Positions 17,576-25,077 of a stretch of DNA of 64,000 nt are shown here, piece after piece. The position numbers were made by a program, and so were the translations under genes. Positions within the stretch are counted from its first letter, which is position 1. Each line of letters begins with the position of its first letter. Origin of the DNA: Chryseobacterium indologenes (GTDB lineage Bacteria; Bacteroidota; Bacteroidia; Flavobacteriales; Weeksellaceae); the NCBI RefSeq assembly GCF_002025665.1, contig NZ_CP018786.1, positions 4,836,001 through 4,900,000 of the forward strand. Direction: 5' to 3'. Below the pieces are notes generated by a model. It saw only the letters and a list, made by a program, of their open reading frames with translations, searched no databases and was not told the origin of the DNA.

Positions 17576-17607
17576 ATGATTATTCTTTTGTATCAGCTTA
17601 ACAGCAA

Positions 17608-18096
17608 TTATTTTATAGAAGCCGCCCAACTTTTCTCCAAAGGAAGAAGGAAGTGGCTTAAAAAGTCAAGATAAGTATTTTTAGAGAAGTCAAAAACCTG
17701 GATATCTTCTGCAAACTCTCCATTTCTCAACTTCGTTTTAAAATCAATTAATTTTAAAGTTTTTACTTCCCCGTTCTCAACAAAGCTTGCTTTCATTCTA
17801 TCAAAAAGACCTAATTGATATTCTTCATCAATTTCTCTCATCACCTTTCCTAAAGCATCAATGCTGCATCCTGAAGCCATTTCTTTTTCTTCGTCTACAC
17901 ACACTATGATAAACTGATTCTTTTCAATTTTAAATGAAGAAGAAAGAGGTTTTCCATGAGCAGCCCATGTTGCAAGGAAATCAAATAGTTTCTCGGTAAT
18001 GGCTTTTGCTTCTTTTGTTTCGAAAGGTCTTGAAGCCGGATATATAATGACTCTGTAGTCGTTGGTTTCTACAATATTAGATTCTTCGATTTTCAT
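17608..18096 (-). CDS. Conserved hypothetical protein, 162 residues
   Basis: Soluble acidic protein with the segment YRVIIYPASRPFETKEAKAI, a Trp-Ala-Ala-His stretch (LATWAAHGKPLSSSF) and FIIVCVDEEKEMASGCSID. I recall such proteins in Flavobacteriia being labelled 'ABC transporter ATPase', but no Walker A, signature or Walker B motif is present, so that label is not supported here. From memory, relatives often follow the MCE/Fe-S gene group. Here a GT-C-like gene lies between them. Function unknown. Confidence 0.75.
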   Translation of the reverse strand: MKIEESNIVETNDYRVIIYPASRPFETKEAKAITEKLFDFLATWAAHGKPLSSSFKIEKNQFIIVCVDEEKEMASGCSIDALGKVMREIDEEYQLGLFDRMKASFVENGEVKTLKLIDFKTKLRNGEFAEDIQVFDFSKNTYLDFLSHFLLPLEKSWAASIK

Positions 18097-18205
18097 AATG
18101 TAAATATTTATTTTTCAAGGATTTATCAAGTAAAATAAATTCTGATCACTGACCAGAACATTAATTTAACAATGATTGAATATCCTTATCATCTTAAATA
18201 CAAAA

Positions 18206-19342
18206 TTACGCAATTTTCTCGAGTTTAAGATCATTGTATTTTTTGCTCAGTACATAGAGCATAATAATGAAAAGCGGAAAAATGAAGGGAAAGAAAAACC
18301 TTAATGCAGCCGACTGCGGAAAGAAGAAGAATTTGATATAAAGATTCACCACTAAAAGAACGGAAATCATTCTTACCCATACATCTTTGGAACGCCAGAA
18401 AATTACTCCAATCATAATAGCTACCGATAAAGTTACCTTTTTGAAATAAATAATCTTGATGTAAATGATACTCAGATAGTCCATTAAACTAACGTCTATC
18501 GGATGTGTGGAAATAATAGGTCTTCTATCAATAAAAGTGTCATAAAAGAGATCTTTCCATCCCGGATAATGATAAAACTTAATGATGGCCAGATACATAA
18601 CCAGAAGAACTGTTCCCTGTACAATAAAAGAAACATCAATTTTCTTTTCCTGAAAATAATGGAAAAAGAAAACAGCAACAATATAAGTCAGGGTGAATGT
18701 AATATAATCCGGCCGTATAAAGGTAATTCCAAACAGAAGTACAAACATGGCCCATTTGTTCCATTTTTTAATTAAGCCAATCATAAAAATCAGCATAAAC
18801 TGAAAGATAAACATATCCGGCGTAGAGACCCTTGACATGTAAGTCATTGGCGGTAAAAGCATTGCTGCAATGGTTAATACGATAGCAAGCCAGTATTTTT
18901 TCGGGAACAGGAGTTTTAGAATATAAAATAATAATATTCCTGAAAAAAAGTAAGAAATAAGACTTGTAAACAGTATAGCCATTGGCGATGACAGTCCAAG
19001 CTTATAAAAGAGAGTAATCACAAGAATATACCCTACTTTGATCTGAAAATAGGGTAATTGTTCTGTAAAAGATTGTGTATTTTTTACGAAATACTGCCTT
19101 GGAATATCCCACTGCTTTATTCCTATAATGTCTGTATAATGTTCTGCAGGAGCTTCTTTTTTTATTTCCTCATACGTAAGGATTCGAACTTTATCCGGAG
19201 AATCCGGAAATTCCGAAGTATACATACATCCCAGATACCCCGGCATGTCCCAATCATATACTCTGTTTTGATAATTCCAGAATGTAAGAAGAGCAAGTAT
19301 CGAAATGATAAACAAAAAGGAGAGTCTCCATTTCAGCTTCAT
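18206..19342 (-). CDS. Polytopic membrane protein, possible GT-C glycosyltransferase
   Basis: A 378-residue protein with about 9-10 membrane helices. After helix 1 there is an acidic loop motif YDWDMPGYLG, placed as in GT-C enzymes that use lipid-linked sugars, where a loop carries catalytic Asp/Glu. A large first outside loop (about 30-95) and many aromatic residues also fit GT-C. No family can be assigned. It lies 20 bases after the cysteine-rich Fe-S gene, on the same strand. Confidence 0.6.
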   Translation of the reverse strand: MKLKWRLSFLFIISILALLTFWNYQNRVYDWDMPGYLGCMYTSEFPDSPDKVRILTYEEIKKEAPAEHYTDIIGIKQWDIPRQYFVKNTQSFTEQLPYFQIKVGYILVITLFYKLGLSSPMAILFTSLISYFFSGILLFYILKLLFPKKYWLAIVLTIAAMLLPPMTYMSRVSTPDMFIFQFMLIFMIGLIKKWNKWAMFVLLFGITFIRPDYITFTLTYIVAVFFFHYFQEKKIDVSFIVQGTVLLVMYLAIIKFYHYPGWKDLFYDTFIDRRPIISTHPIDVSLMDYLSIIYIKIIYFKKVTLSVAIMIGVIFWRSKDVWVRMISVLLVVNLYIKFFFFPQSAALRFFFPFIFPLFIIMLYVLSKKYNDLKLEKIA

Positions 19343-19362
19343 AAACCTGTATAAGATGTCAA

Positions 19363-20148
19363 TTATAAGTCTTCTGCTTCAGCAAGAAGTTCAACGATAT
19401 CTTTTACGGCAACTTCTGTATTTTTATTAAAGTGTTTTACCCCATCCGTCATCATGGTATTACAGAAAGGGCATCCTGTAGCAATTACCTTAGGTTCAAA
19501 GGATAAAGCTTCTTCAGTTCTTTCAATATTGATGTCTTTCTTTCCTTTTTCAGGTTCTTTAAACATCTGTGCACCACCTGCACCACAGCAAAGACCATTG
19601 GTTTTGCAACGTTTCATTTCTACAAGTTCAGCATCCAGCTTCTCAAGAAGCATTCTTGGTGCTTCATATTCGTCATTGGCACGTCCCAGATAACATGGAT
19701 CATGAAAAGTAATTTTTTTCCCTCTGAATGCACCTCCTTCAATCTTCAGTCTTCCTTCTTCCATTAAGGTTTTAAGGAACTGTGTATGGTGTACTACATC
19801 AAAGTGCCCGCCAAGGCTTGGATATTCATTTTTAAGCGTATTAAAACAATGTGGACAAGCCGTTACGATTTTCTTTACTTCGTAAGCATTCAATACTTCA
19901 ATATTGGTAAGAGCCATCATCTGGAATACAAATTCGTTTCCTGCTCTTTTCGCAGGATCTCCTGTACAGCTTTCTTCCTGTCCCAGAACTGCAAATTCTA
20001 CCCCTATTTTATTTAATATCTTGCAAAATGCTTTTGTAATTTTTTTAGCACGGTCATCAAAACTTCCCGCACATCCAACCCAGAATAAAACTTCCGGAGC
20101 TTTTCCTTCGGCAGCATACTCTGCCATTGTTTTTATAGTGAAATCCAT
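19363..20148 (-). CDS. (Fe-S)-binding CCG-domain protein, HdrB/LldE-like
   Basis: A 261-residue protein with two cysteine-rich CCG-type halves: CAGSF with EESCTGDPAKR and ACPHCFNTLKNEYP in the first; HDPCYLGR, TNGLCCGAGGAQMF and ATGCPFCNTMMTDG in the second. In heterodisulfide reductase, glycolate and lactate oxidase systems such domains bind a non-cubane cluster and face a redox partner. The next gene upstream encodes a membrane Fe-S protein, so together they look like a membrane-bound electron-transfer pair. The substrate is unknown. Confidence 0.88.
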   Translation of the reverse strand: MDFTIKTMAEYAAEGKAPEVLFWVGCAGSFDDRAKKITKAFCKILNKIGVEFAVLGQEESCTGDPAKRAGNEFVFQMMALTNIEVLNAYEVKKIVTACPHCFNTLKNEYPSLGGHFDVVHHTQFLKTLMEEGRLKIEGGAFRGKKITFHDPCYLGRANDEYEAPRMLLEKLDAELVEMKRCKTNGLCCGAGGAQMFKEPEKGKKDINIERTEEALSFEPKVIATGCPFCNTMMTDGVKHFNKNTEVAVKDIVELLAEAEDL

Positions 20149-20149
20149 T

Positions 20150-20236
20150 TCTTTTTCAATTTGAAAATGTGAGAATTTGGAAATTTGAAAGTGATGTAGG
20201 CTGTAATCAATTTCAAATTTTCAAATTGATTAATTA
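20150..20236. repeat. Degenerate AATTTGAAA repeats with inverted copies
   Basis: The gap between the two Fe-S genes holds repeated words like AATTTGAAA and AATTTGGAAATTTGAAAG, then an inverted copy (ATCAATTTCAAATTTTC followed by AAATTGAT). The second part is itself nearly palindromic (AATCAATTT ... AAATTGATT). It could fold into AT-rich hairpins within the operon transcript. Confidence 0.6.
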
Positions 20237-20237
20237 T

Positions 20238-21575
20238 CTAGTTTTCCGATGCCCAGTTCAGACGGTCAGCCTGATTATACTGCCAAGGGGCTGCATTGTT
20301 TTCCACATTCGTCATCATCAGGTTCAGTTCCTGTGGAGCAGCAGACTGTTCCATCACCAGGAATCTTCTCATTTCAAAGATAATGGAAAGCGGGTCAAGC
20401 AATACCGGACATGCGTCTGTACATGCATTACATGTGGTACAAGCCCAAAGTTCTTCTTTCGTGATATAATCGTTCAACAATTTTTTACCGTCATCAACAA
20501 ATTTTCCGTTTTGATCAATATTTCTTCCTACTTCTTCCAATCTGTCTCTGGTTTTCATCAGGATTAATCTCGGAGAAAGTTTTTTACCGGTAATATTAGC
20601 AGGACAAACAGAAGTACAACGCCCGCATTCTGTACATGAATAAGCATTCAGCAATTGTACCTGATTCAGATCGAAGATATCTTCAGCACCGAATTTAGAA
20701 GGGACATCAGCTTCTGCACCTTCAGCCGGAGCAGCATATGGATCTGCATTAGGATCCATCATTAATTTGATCTCCTTTGTTACAGACTCAAGGTTATTGA
20801 ACTTTCCTTTTTTATCAAGATTTGCATACCATGTACTTGGAAATGCAAGGATAATATGTAAATGTTTTGAGTAATAAAGATAGTTCATAAAGAAAAGAAT
20901 ACCTACAAAGTGGAACCACCACGCAGCTTTCTCTGTGAACATCAAAAATCCGCTATCAAAGCTGAAGATTTCTAAGAACGGAACAAATGTCATCTCACTG
21001 ATGGGGAAGCTTCCATGCTCTGGTAAAACTCCTCTTGACTGTAAAACAAAATCTGAAGCATTCATCATAAAGAAAGCCATCATTAAGGCAAACTCAATAA
21101 TCAAAATCCAGTTGGCATCATTTTTTGGCCAACCGAAAAGTTCTTTCATCGTCAATCTCTTCACTCCGTAAAAATTTCTACGAATAAAGAAAATGACAAC
21201 CCCAACCACTACAAGAAGTGCTAAAACTTCTAATGTTGCTGTGAAGAAATTATAAAATGTATGCCCAAAAATGCTTGATAAAAAACGGTGTGTACCAAAT
21301 ATTCCATCAACAACAATTTCTATTAATTCAATATTAATAATCACGAAACCTACATATACAAAAAGGTGTAAAACTCCTGCAACAGGACGTGCTGTCATTT
21401 TACTCTGTCCCATGGCCACACGAGCCATCGTTTCCCAGCGTTCTCCTTTTCTGTCGTTTCTATTGATTTCGTGACCTAACCTGATATTTCTATAGATCTT
21501 CTGGAGGCTTTTGGCAAACAGCCCAAATCCCGCCACTAATAAAATCAGGAAAATAATGTTATCGATGTACTGCAT
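20238..21575 (-). CDS. Membrane 4Fe-4S dicluster protein (NarI-like + HdrC-like)
   Basis: A 445-residue membrane protein. The N-terminal half has about five helices and histidines in a NarI-like arrangement, suggesting heme b or quinone interaction. The C-terminal half has two [4Fe-4S] motifs, CTECGRCTSVCPANITGK and CTTCNACTDACPVLLDP. It probably hands electrons between the quinone pool and the CCG-domain protein encoded next. It lies 8 bases after the MCE gene. Related pairs are annotated as Fe-S oxidoreductases with unknown substrates. Confidence 0.87.
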   Translation of the reverse strand: MQYIDNIIFLILLVAGFGLFAKSLQKIYRNIRLGHEINRNDRKGERWETMARVAMGQSKMTARPVAGVLHLFVYVGFVIINIELIEIVVDGIFGTHRFLSSIFGHTFYNFFTATLEVLALLVVVGVVIFFIRRNFYGVKRLTMKELFGWPKNDANWILIIEFALMMAFFMMNASDFVLQSRGVLPEHGSFPISEMTFVPFLEIFSFDSGFLMFTEKAAWWFHFVGILFFMNYLYYSKHLHIILAFPSTWYANLDKKGKFNNLESVTKEIKLMMDPNADPYAAPAEGAEADVPSKFGAEDIFDLNQVQLLNAYSCTECGRCTSVCPANITGKKLSPRLILMKTRDRLEEVGRNIDQNGKFVDDGKKLLNDYITKEELWACTTCNACTDACPVLLDPLSIIFEMRRFLVMEQSAAPQELNLMMTNVENNAAPWQYNQADRLNWASEN

Positions 21576-21583
21576 AAGGCGTA

Positions 21584-22534
21584 TTAGTCTTTGTTATTTT
21601 TACCGAAAACCGAGAAGTTAATATATCTCTTCGGATTCGCTTTCATATCTTCAATCAATGAATTCAAATTGGAAGATGCTGAATTCAGGTTGTTGTAAAG
21701 CTGTTCATCCTTCATCAGTTTACCTAAACTTCCTTCTCCTTTATCTATACCACCGATCACCTGATTTAATTTTCCTACTGTAGCATCCAAATTGGCAATC
21801 GTAGCATTCAATTGTTTAGTATCAATACTCTGGGCCAGATTTCCATATTTATCCAGGGTAACTTTTCCACTCTGCATCGTAAGACTTGCATCGTCCAGCA
21901 CCTTTTGCAACTTTGGATCATTATGTCCTACCAGTGTATTTACACTTCCTGCTGTAGTCTGTAATGCTCCCACTGTTTTATTAAGGTTAGCTAGTAAAGC
22001 TTTTATTTCGGCTCTGTTCTGAGCATCAAAAACCTGATTTGCATTGGTCATTAGAGAGTCTACTCTATGTAAAACCACCTGTAGCTGATCTTTTACCGGA
22101 CCAACCTGAGAAGAAAGGCTTCCCAACGTTCCCAGTTTGAAAGCTCCTTTTAAGGTATCTCCGTCTTTTGCAGTCGGTCCTCCATACATAAGGTTTACTC
22201 TCATTTCTTTACCAGACATTAATCCTGGTTCAAAAATCTCCAATGTTGAATTTTTTGAAAATTCGAATTTGTTGTCGACTGTAATTTTTACGACAAAATT
22301 TATTTTTCCATCTTTTGAGGTGATAGGAATAATCTTGTCTACCTGTCCTACCTTCAAACCATTAATAGAAACCGCTGAAGATTGCGCCAGGCCTTCTACA
22401 TTGTCATATTTCGCGTAAAATATATTGTCGGTAGTAAAAAGGCTTTTCCCTTTCATAAACTGAAACAACACCACAAAGCCTACGATAGCTAGAAGTGCAA
22501 TCACACCAGCTTTTAATTCTTTACTGAACTTCAC
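21584..22534 (-). CDS. mlaD: MlaD/MCE family lipid-transport protein
   Basis: A 316-residue protein with one N-terminal membrane helix (ELKAGVIALLAIVGFVVLFQFM) followed by the MCE domain (about 38-118: YAKYDNVEGLAQSSAVSINGLKVGQVDKI ... FEPGLMSGKEMRVNLMYGG, a motif given here in parts). A long helical, low-complexity C-terminus follows. MlaD is the periplasmic substrate-binding ring of phospholipid ABC transporters. The permease and ATPase (mlaE, mlaF) are at 39.4-41.0 kb, not adjacent. It leads the MCE - Fe-S - Fe-S group. Confidence 0.88.
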   Translation of the reverse strand: MKFSKELKAGVIALLAIVGFVVLFQFMKGKSLFTTDNIFYAKYDNVEGLAQSSAVSINGLKVGQVDKIIPITSKDGKINFVVKITVDNKFEFSKNSTLEIFEPGLMSGKEMRVNLMYGGPTAKDGDTLKGAFKLGTLGSLSSQVGPVKDQLQVVLHRVDSLMTNANQVFDAQNRAEIKALLANLNKTVGALQTTAGSVNTLVGHNDPKLQKVLDDASLTMQSGKVTLDKYGNLAQSIDTKQLNATIANLDATVGKLNQVIGGIDKGEGSLGKLMKDEQLYNNLNSASSNLNSLIEDMKANPKRYINFSVFGKNNKD

Positions 22535-22612
22535 TTGCTAATTTTTTTCTAATAAGCAAATATAATACATTTTAAATAAATCTTTTCCTTTATTGTTCTG
22601 CGTTAAATACAA

Positions 22613-22642
22613 AAAAAGCGACAAAAAAAATTGTCGCTTTTT
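22613..22642 (-). terminator. Terminator of ppiD
   Basis: Stem AAAAAGCGACAA (22613-22624) / TTGTCGCTTTTT (22631-22642) with a six-A loop. On the minus strand a T run follows. It lies 20 bases past the ppiD stop. Confidence 0.88.
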
Positions 22643-22662
22643 ATATCATTGAAATGATTTTC

Positions 22663-24816
22663 TTATTGTTGCTGATTTCCCAGCTTGTTCCAGATCTCGA
22701 TTCTGTAATCTTCGATATCTGCGTTATCCTGAAGACTCTTCATCCAAGCCTGTCCGAACATTCCAGCACTTCTCTGAGTAAGAGATTCTGTAAACTGCTT
22801 AAGATCTCCGGGCTGTTTGTTTACAGTTTCTGATTTTTTGATCAAAACATAAACTCCTGTTCCACCTTCAACCGGGTTAGAAAGCTTACCTTTTGCAACA
22901 CCGAATGCTGCACCGGCAACTTTAGGTTCCATAGCACCTGCTACTGAAGGATTCAATAGGTTCACCTGAGCAGATTGTTTTGGAGCGGCAAACAATTTAG
23001 CAACCTGATCTAAGCTGGAAGCTTTTGCTGCTGCAATTTTATCAGAGATTTGTTTTGCTGCCAATTTATTTTTAACGATAACTTCAATCTGATCTCTCAC
23101 TGATTCAGGATCCGCAAGACCTGCTTCCTGTTTTCCGTTCAGATATACTACAATCTTATCACCCGTACCGTCTACAGTAAATAATTCAGTATCTCCTTTT
23201 TCTCTTTTCTTATCAAAAGCCCAAGTAAGGATTTCCCCATCTTTTTCAGTACCTAAGCCCTGAAGCTGACCTTCAAATCTTTTCGCTGCTTTTGGATTAG
23301 AGAACTGATAGTTTCCTTTTTTAGCAATGTTCACAAAATCGTTGAAAGATTTTCCTTGAACCTGCTGAATGAATTTTCTTGAGTTTTTGTCTGTTTCAGC
23401 CTCAGTAGCATCTGAAGGTTTGATAGCTTTCACAAGGTTAGCCACTTTATACCCCATTGATCCTGATTTCTTATCTTCAATATTGATGATATGATAACCG
23501 AACTGTGTTTCTACTACTCCTGTAGCTCCTTTAGGATTGCTTGCAAGATAAGCAAGGAATTCTGGAACGAAAGGTGTCTCTGGTGTCGTCCAACCAAGAC
23601 TACCTCCCTGAGCTGCAGAATTTGGATCGCTTGAAAGCTTAAGGAATTCTGTAAATTTAGCAGGAGTTGCTTTTACAATTGCACCAATTGAGTCTGCCAA
23701 TTTCTTAGCCTGCTCTTTAGTTCTTGTTACCCCTTCACCTGCAGGGCTTCCTTTGAATGCAATTAGGATATGTCTAGACAAAGTAGAATCTGAAGGTCTT
23801 TTACCTACCAATTTAGAGACTACATATACATCTTGTTCTTTATAAGGACCAAAAGTCTGACCTACTGCTGCTGCAGTAATCTGATCTTTGATTGTTGGAG
23901 GCAATTGAGCAGGATTCAAATACTGAGGGTTGAATGGTGCATCAGAATTTGCCGCTACAAACATAGAATCGTTTTTAGTATTCTGGAAGTTTTCAGTTCC
24001 TCCGCTTGCATCTGTACCTCCTGAATATAATTTTGTAATTTCTTTCAAGGCTGCTGCATCATCTGCTGCACTTGGTTTAGATGGGAAAAATACAATACCG
24101 ATATTTCTGCTTGGCTCAGCTTTGAACATTACAGGGTGCTTCTTGATGTAATCAGCAAGATCCTGTGTTGTCACATTGATCTTTGTTTTTTGAAGATAAG
24201 CCGCATAATCTACTTTTACAAAGTCGATATCTGCAAGCTGATCTCTCTGCTTCATCAATTCTTCAGCTTCTTTCTTACCTGTAGTAATACCTGCAGAAAG
24301 ATTAGTAAACACCTGTCTTGCCATTAGTCTGTACTCGATTGTCTTTCTTGTTTTCAACCATTGAGTATATCCTTGAGGATTGGTGTTTTGTAATGTTTCA
24401 ATTTCTTTTTTAAGCTCTTGAGTTTTAAAGTTACCTTTCTCATCAAAGAACTGTTGATTCTGAGCAAACATCTGATCGTACTGGATTTGATTCCAGAAAT
24501 AATCATCAGTCATTTCAAAGCCCAATTTCTCAAACTGTTGTTTGATAAGTTTAGATTGTACAAGTAACTGCCAAGCCTGCTCTTCAAGACCGTTTTTTGG
24601 ACGACCTTGCTGTTCAGCCTGCTGCTGCAACACGAAAAGCTGATCATTAAACTCTTCGCGGGTGATTTTCTCACCGTTTACTTTTCCTAAAACATCAGGA
24701 TTCTTACCAAAAACCTTGTCGATACTATCTGGGTTCACCAGGAACGCCAAAAGCGCTAAGGCTATTACTCCCATTAAAAGCCAAGGCTTACTCCTAATCT
24801 GTCCTAAAATTGCCAT
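22663..24816 (-). CDS. ppiD: Periplasmic peptidyl-prolyl isomerase / foldase (PpiD/SurA-type)
   Basis: A 717-residue membrane-anchored chaperone. One N-terminal helix (WLLMGVIALALLAFLV, about 13-28) is followed by a SurA_N-like helical domain (GKVNGEKITREEFNDQLF ...). A parvulin PPIase domain lies near 345-455 (SRHILIAFKG ... LGWTTPETPFVPEF ... ETQFGYHIINIEDK), and a second degenerate isomerase-like domain follows. It helps fold outer-membrane proteins. Divergent from lon across 261 bases. Confidence 0.92.
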   Translation of the reverse strand: MAILGQIRSKPWLLMGVIALALLAFLVNPDSIDKVFGKNPDVLGKVNGEKITREEFNDQLFVLQQQAEQQGRPKNGLEEQAWQLLVQSKLIKQQFEKLGFEMTDDYFWNQIQYDQMFAQNQQFFDEKGNFKTQELKKEIETLQNTNPQGYTQWLKTRKTIEYRLMARQVFTNLSAGITTGKKEAEELMKQRDQLADIDFVKVDYAAYLQKTKINVTTQDLADYIKKHPVMFKAEPSRNIGIVFFPSKPSAADDAAALKEITKLYSGGTDASGGTENFQNTKNDSMFVAANSDAPFNPQYLNPAQLPPTIKDQITAAAVGQTFGPYKEQDVYVVSKLVGKRPSDSTLSRHILIAFKGSPAGEGVTRTKEQAKKLADSIGAIVKATPAKFTEFLKLSSDPNSAAQGGSLGWTTPETPFVPEFLAYLASNPKGATGVVETQFGYHIINIEDKKSGSMGYKVANLVKAIKPSDATEAETDKNSRKFIQQVQGKSFNDFVNIAKKGNYQFSNPKAAKRFEGQLQGLGTEKDGEILTWAFDKKREKGDTELFTVDGTGDKIVVYLNGKQEAGLADPESVRDQIEVIVKNKLAAKQISDKIAAAKASSLDQVAKLFAAPKQSAQVNLLNPSVAGAMEPKVAGAAFGVAKGKLSNPVEGGTGVYVLIKKSETVNKQPGDLKQFTESLTQRSAGMFGQAWMKSLQDNADIEDYRIEIWNKLGNQQQ

Positions 24817-25051
24817 TTTATAAATTATAGTTTTTTATCAGTTTGCGAAAATACACATTTTTAAGAAATTACAGAAACAGAACTGCTTAATTTTGATTTT
24901 TAATGCAAAGATTATCTAAAAAAGGAAATTTTGACCGTATTTTTAAGTAAAAAACAAATGGCATAAGTATTGTGCATTTTTAAAACATTATAATATGCCG
25001 CACGTTTTCAGAGTATATTATATAAAAATCCCTTTAACGATAAAAAACGAA

Positions 25052-25068
25052 AATGACAATTTGTCATT
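25052..25068. promoter_or_regulatory. Perfect 17-base palindrome in front of lon
   Basis: AATGACAA-T-TTGTCATT, two perfect 8-base half sites around one base, 9 bases upstream of the lon ATG. It sits where a repressor would block translation or transcription, or where a short RNA hairpin would cover the start region. No known regulator is identified. Confidence 0.5.
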
Positions 25069-25077
25069 CGATTGACT

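Noticed and set aside
17608..18096. 'ABC transporter ATPase' label for the 162-residue protein
   Set aside because: No Walker A, ABC signature or Walker B motif is present; the name would be inherited without support.
25072..25077. TTG start for lon at 25072
   Set aside because: The ATG two codons later is the stronger start, and the difference is only two residues.
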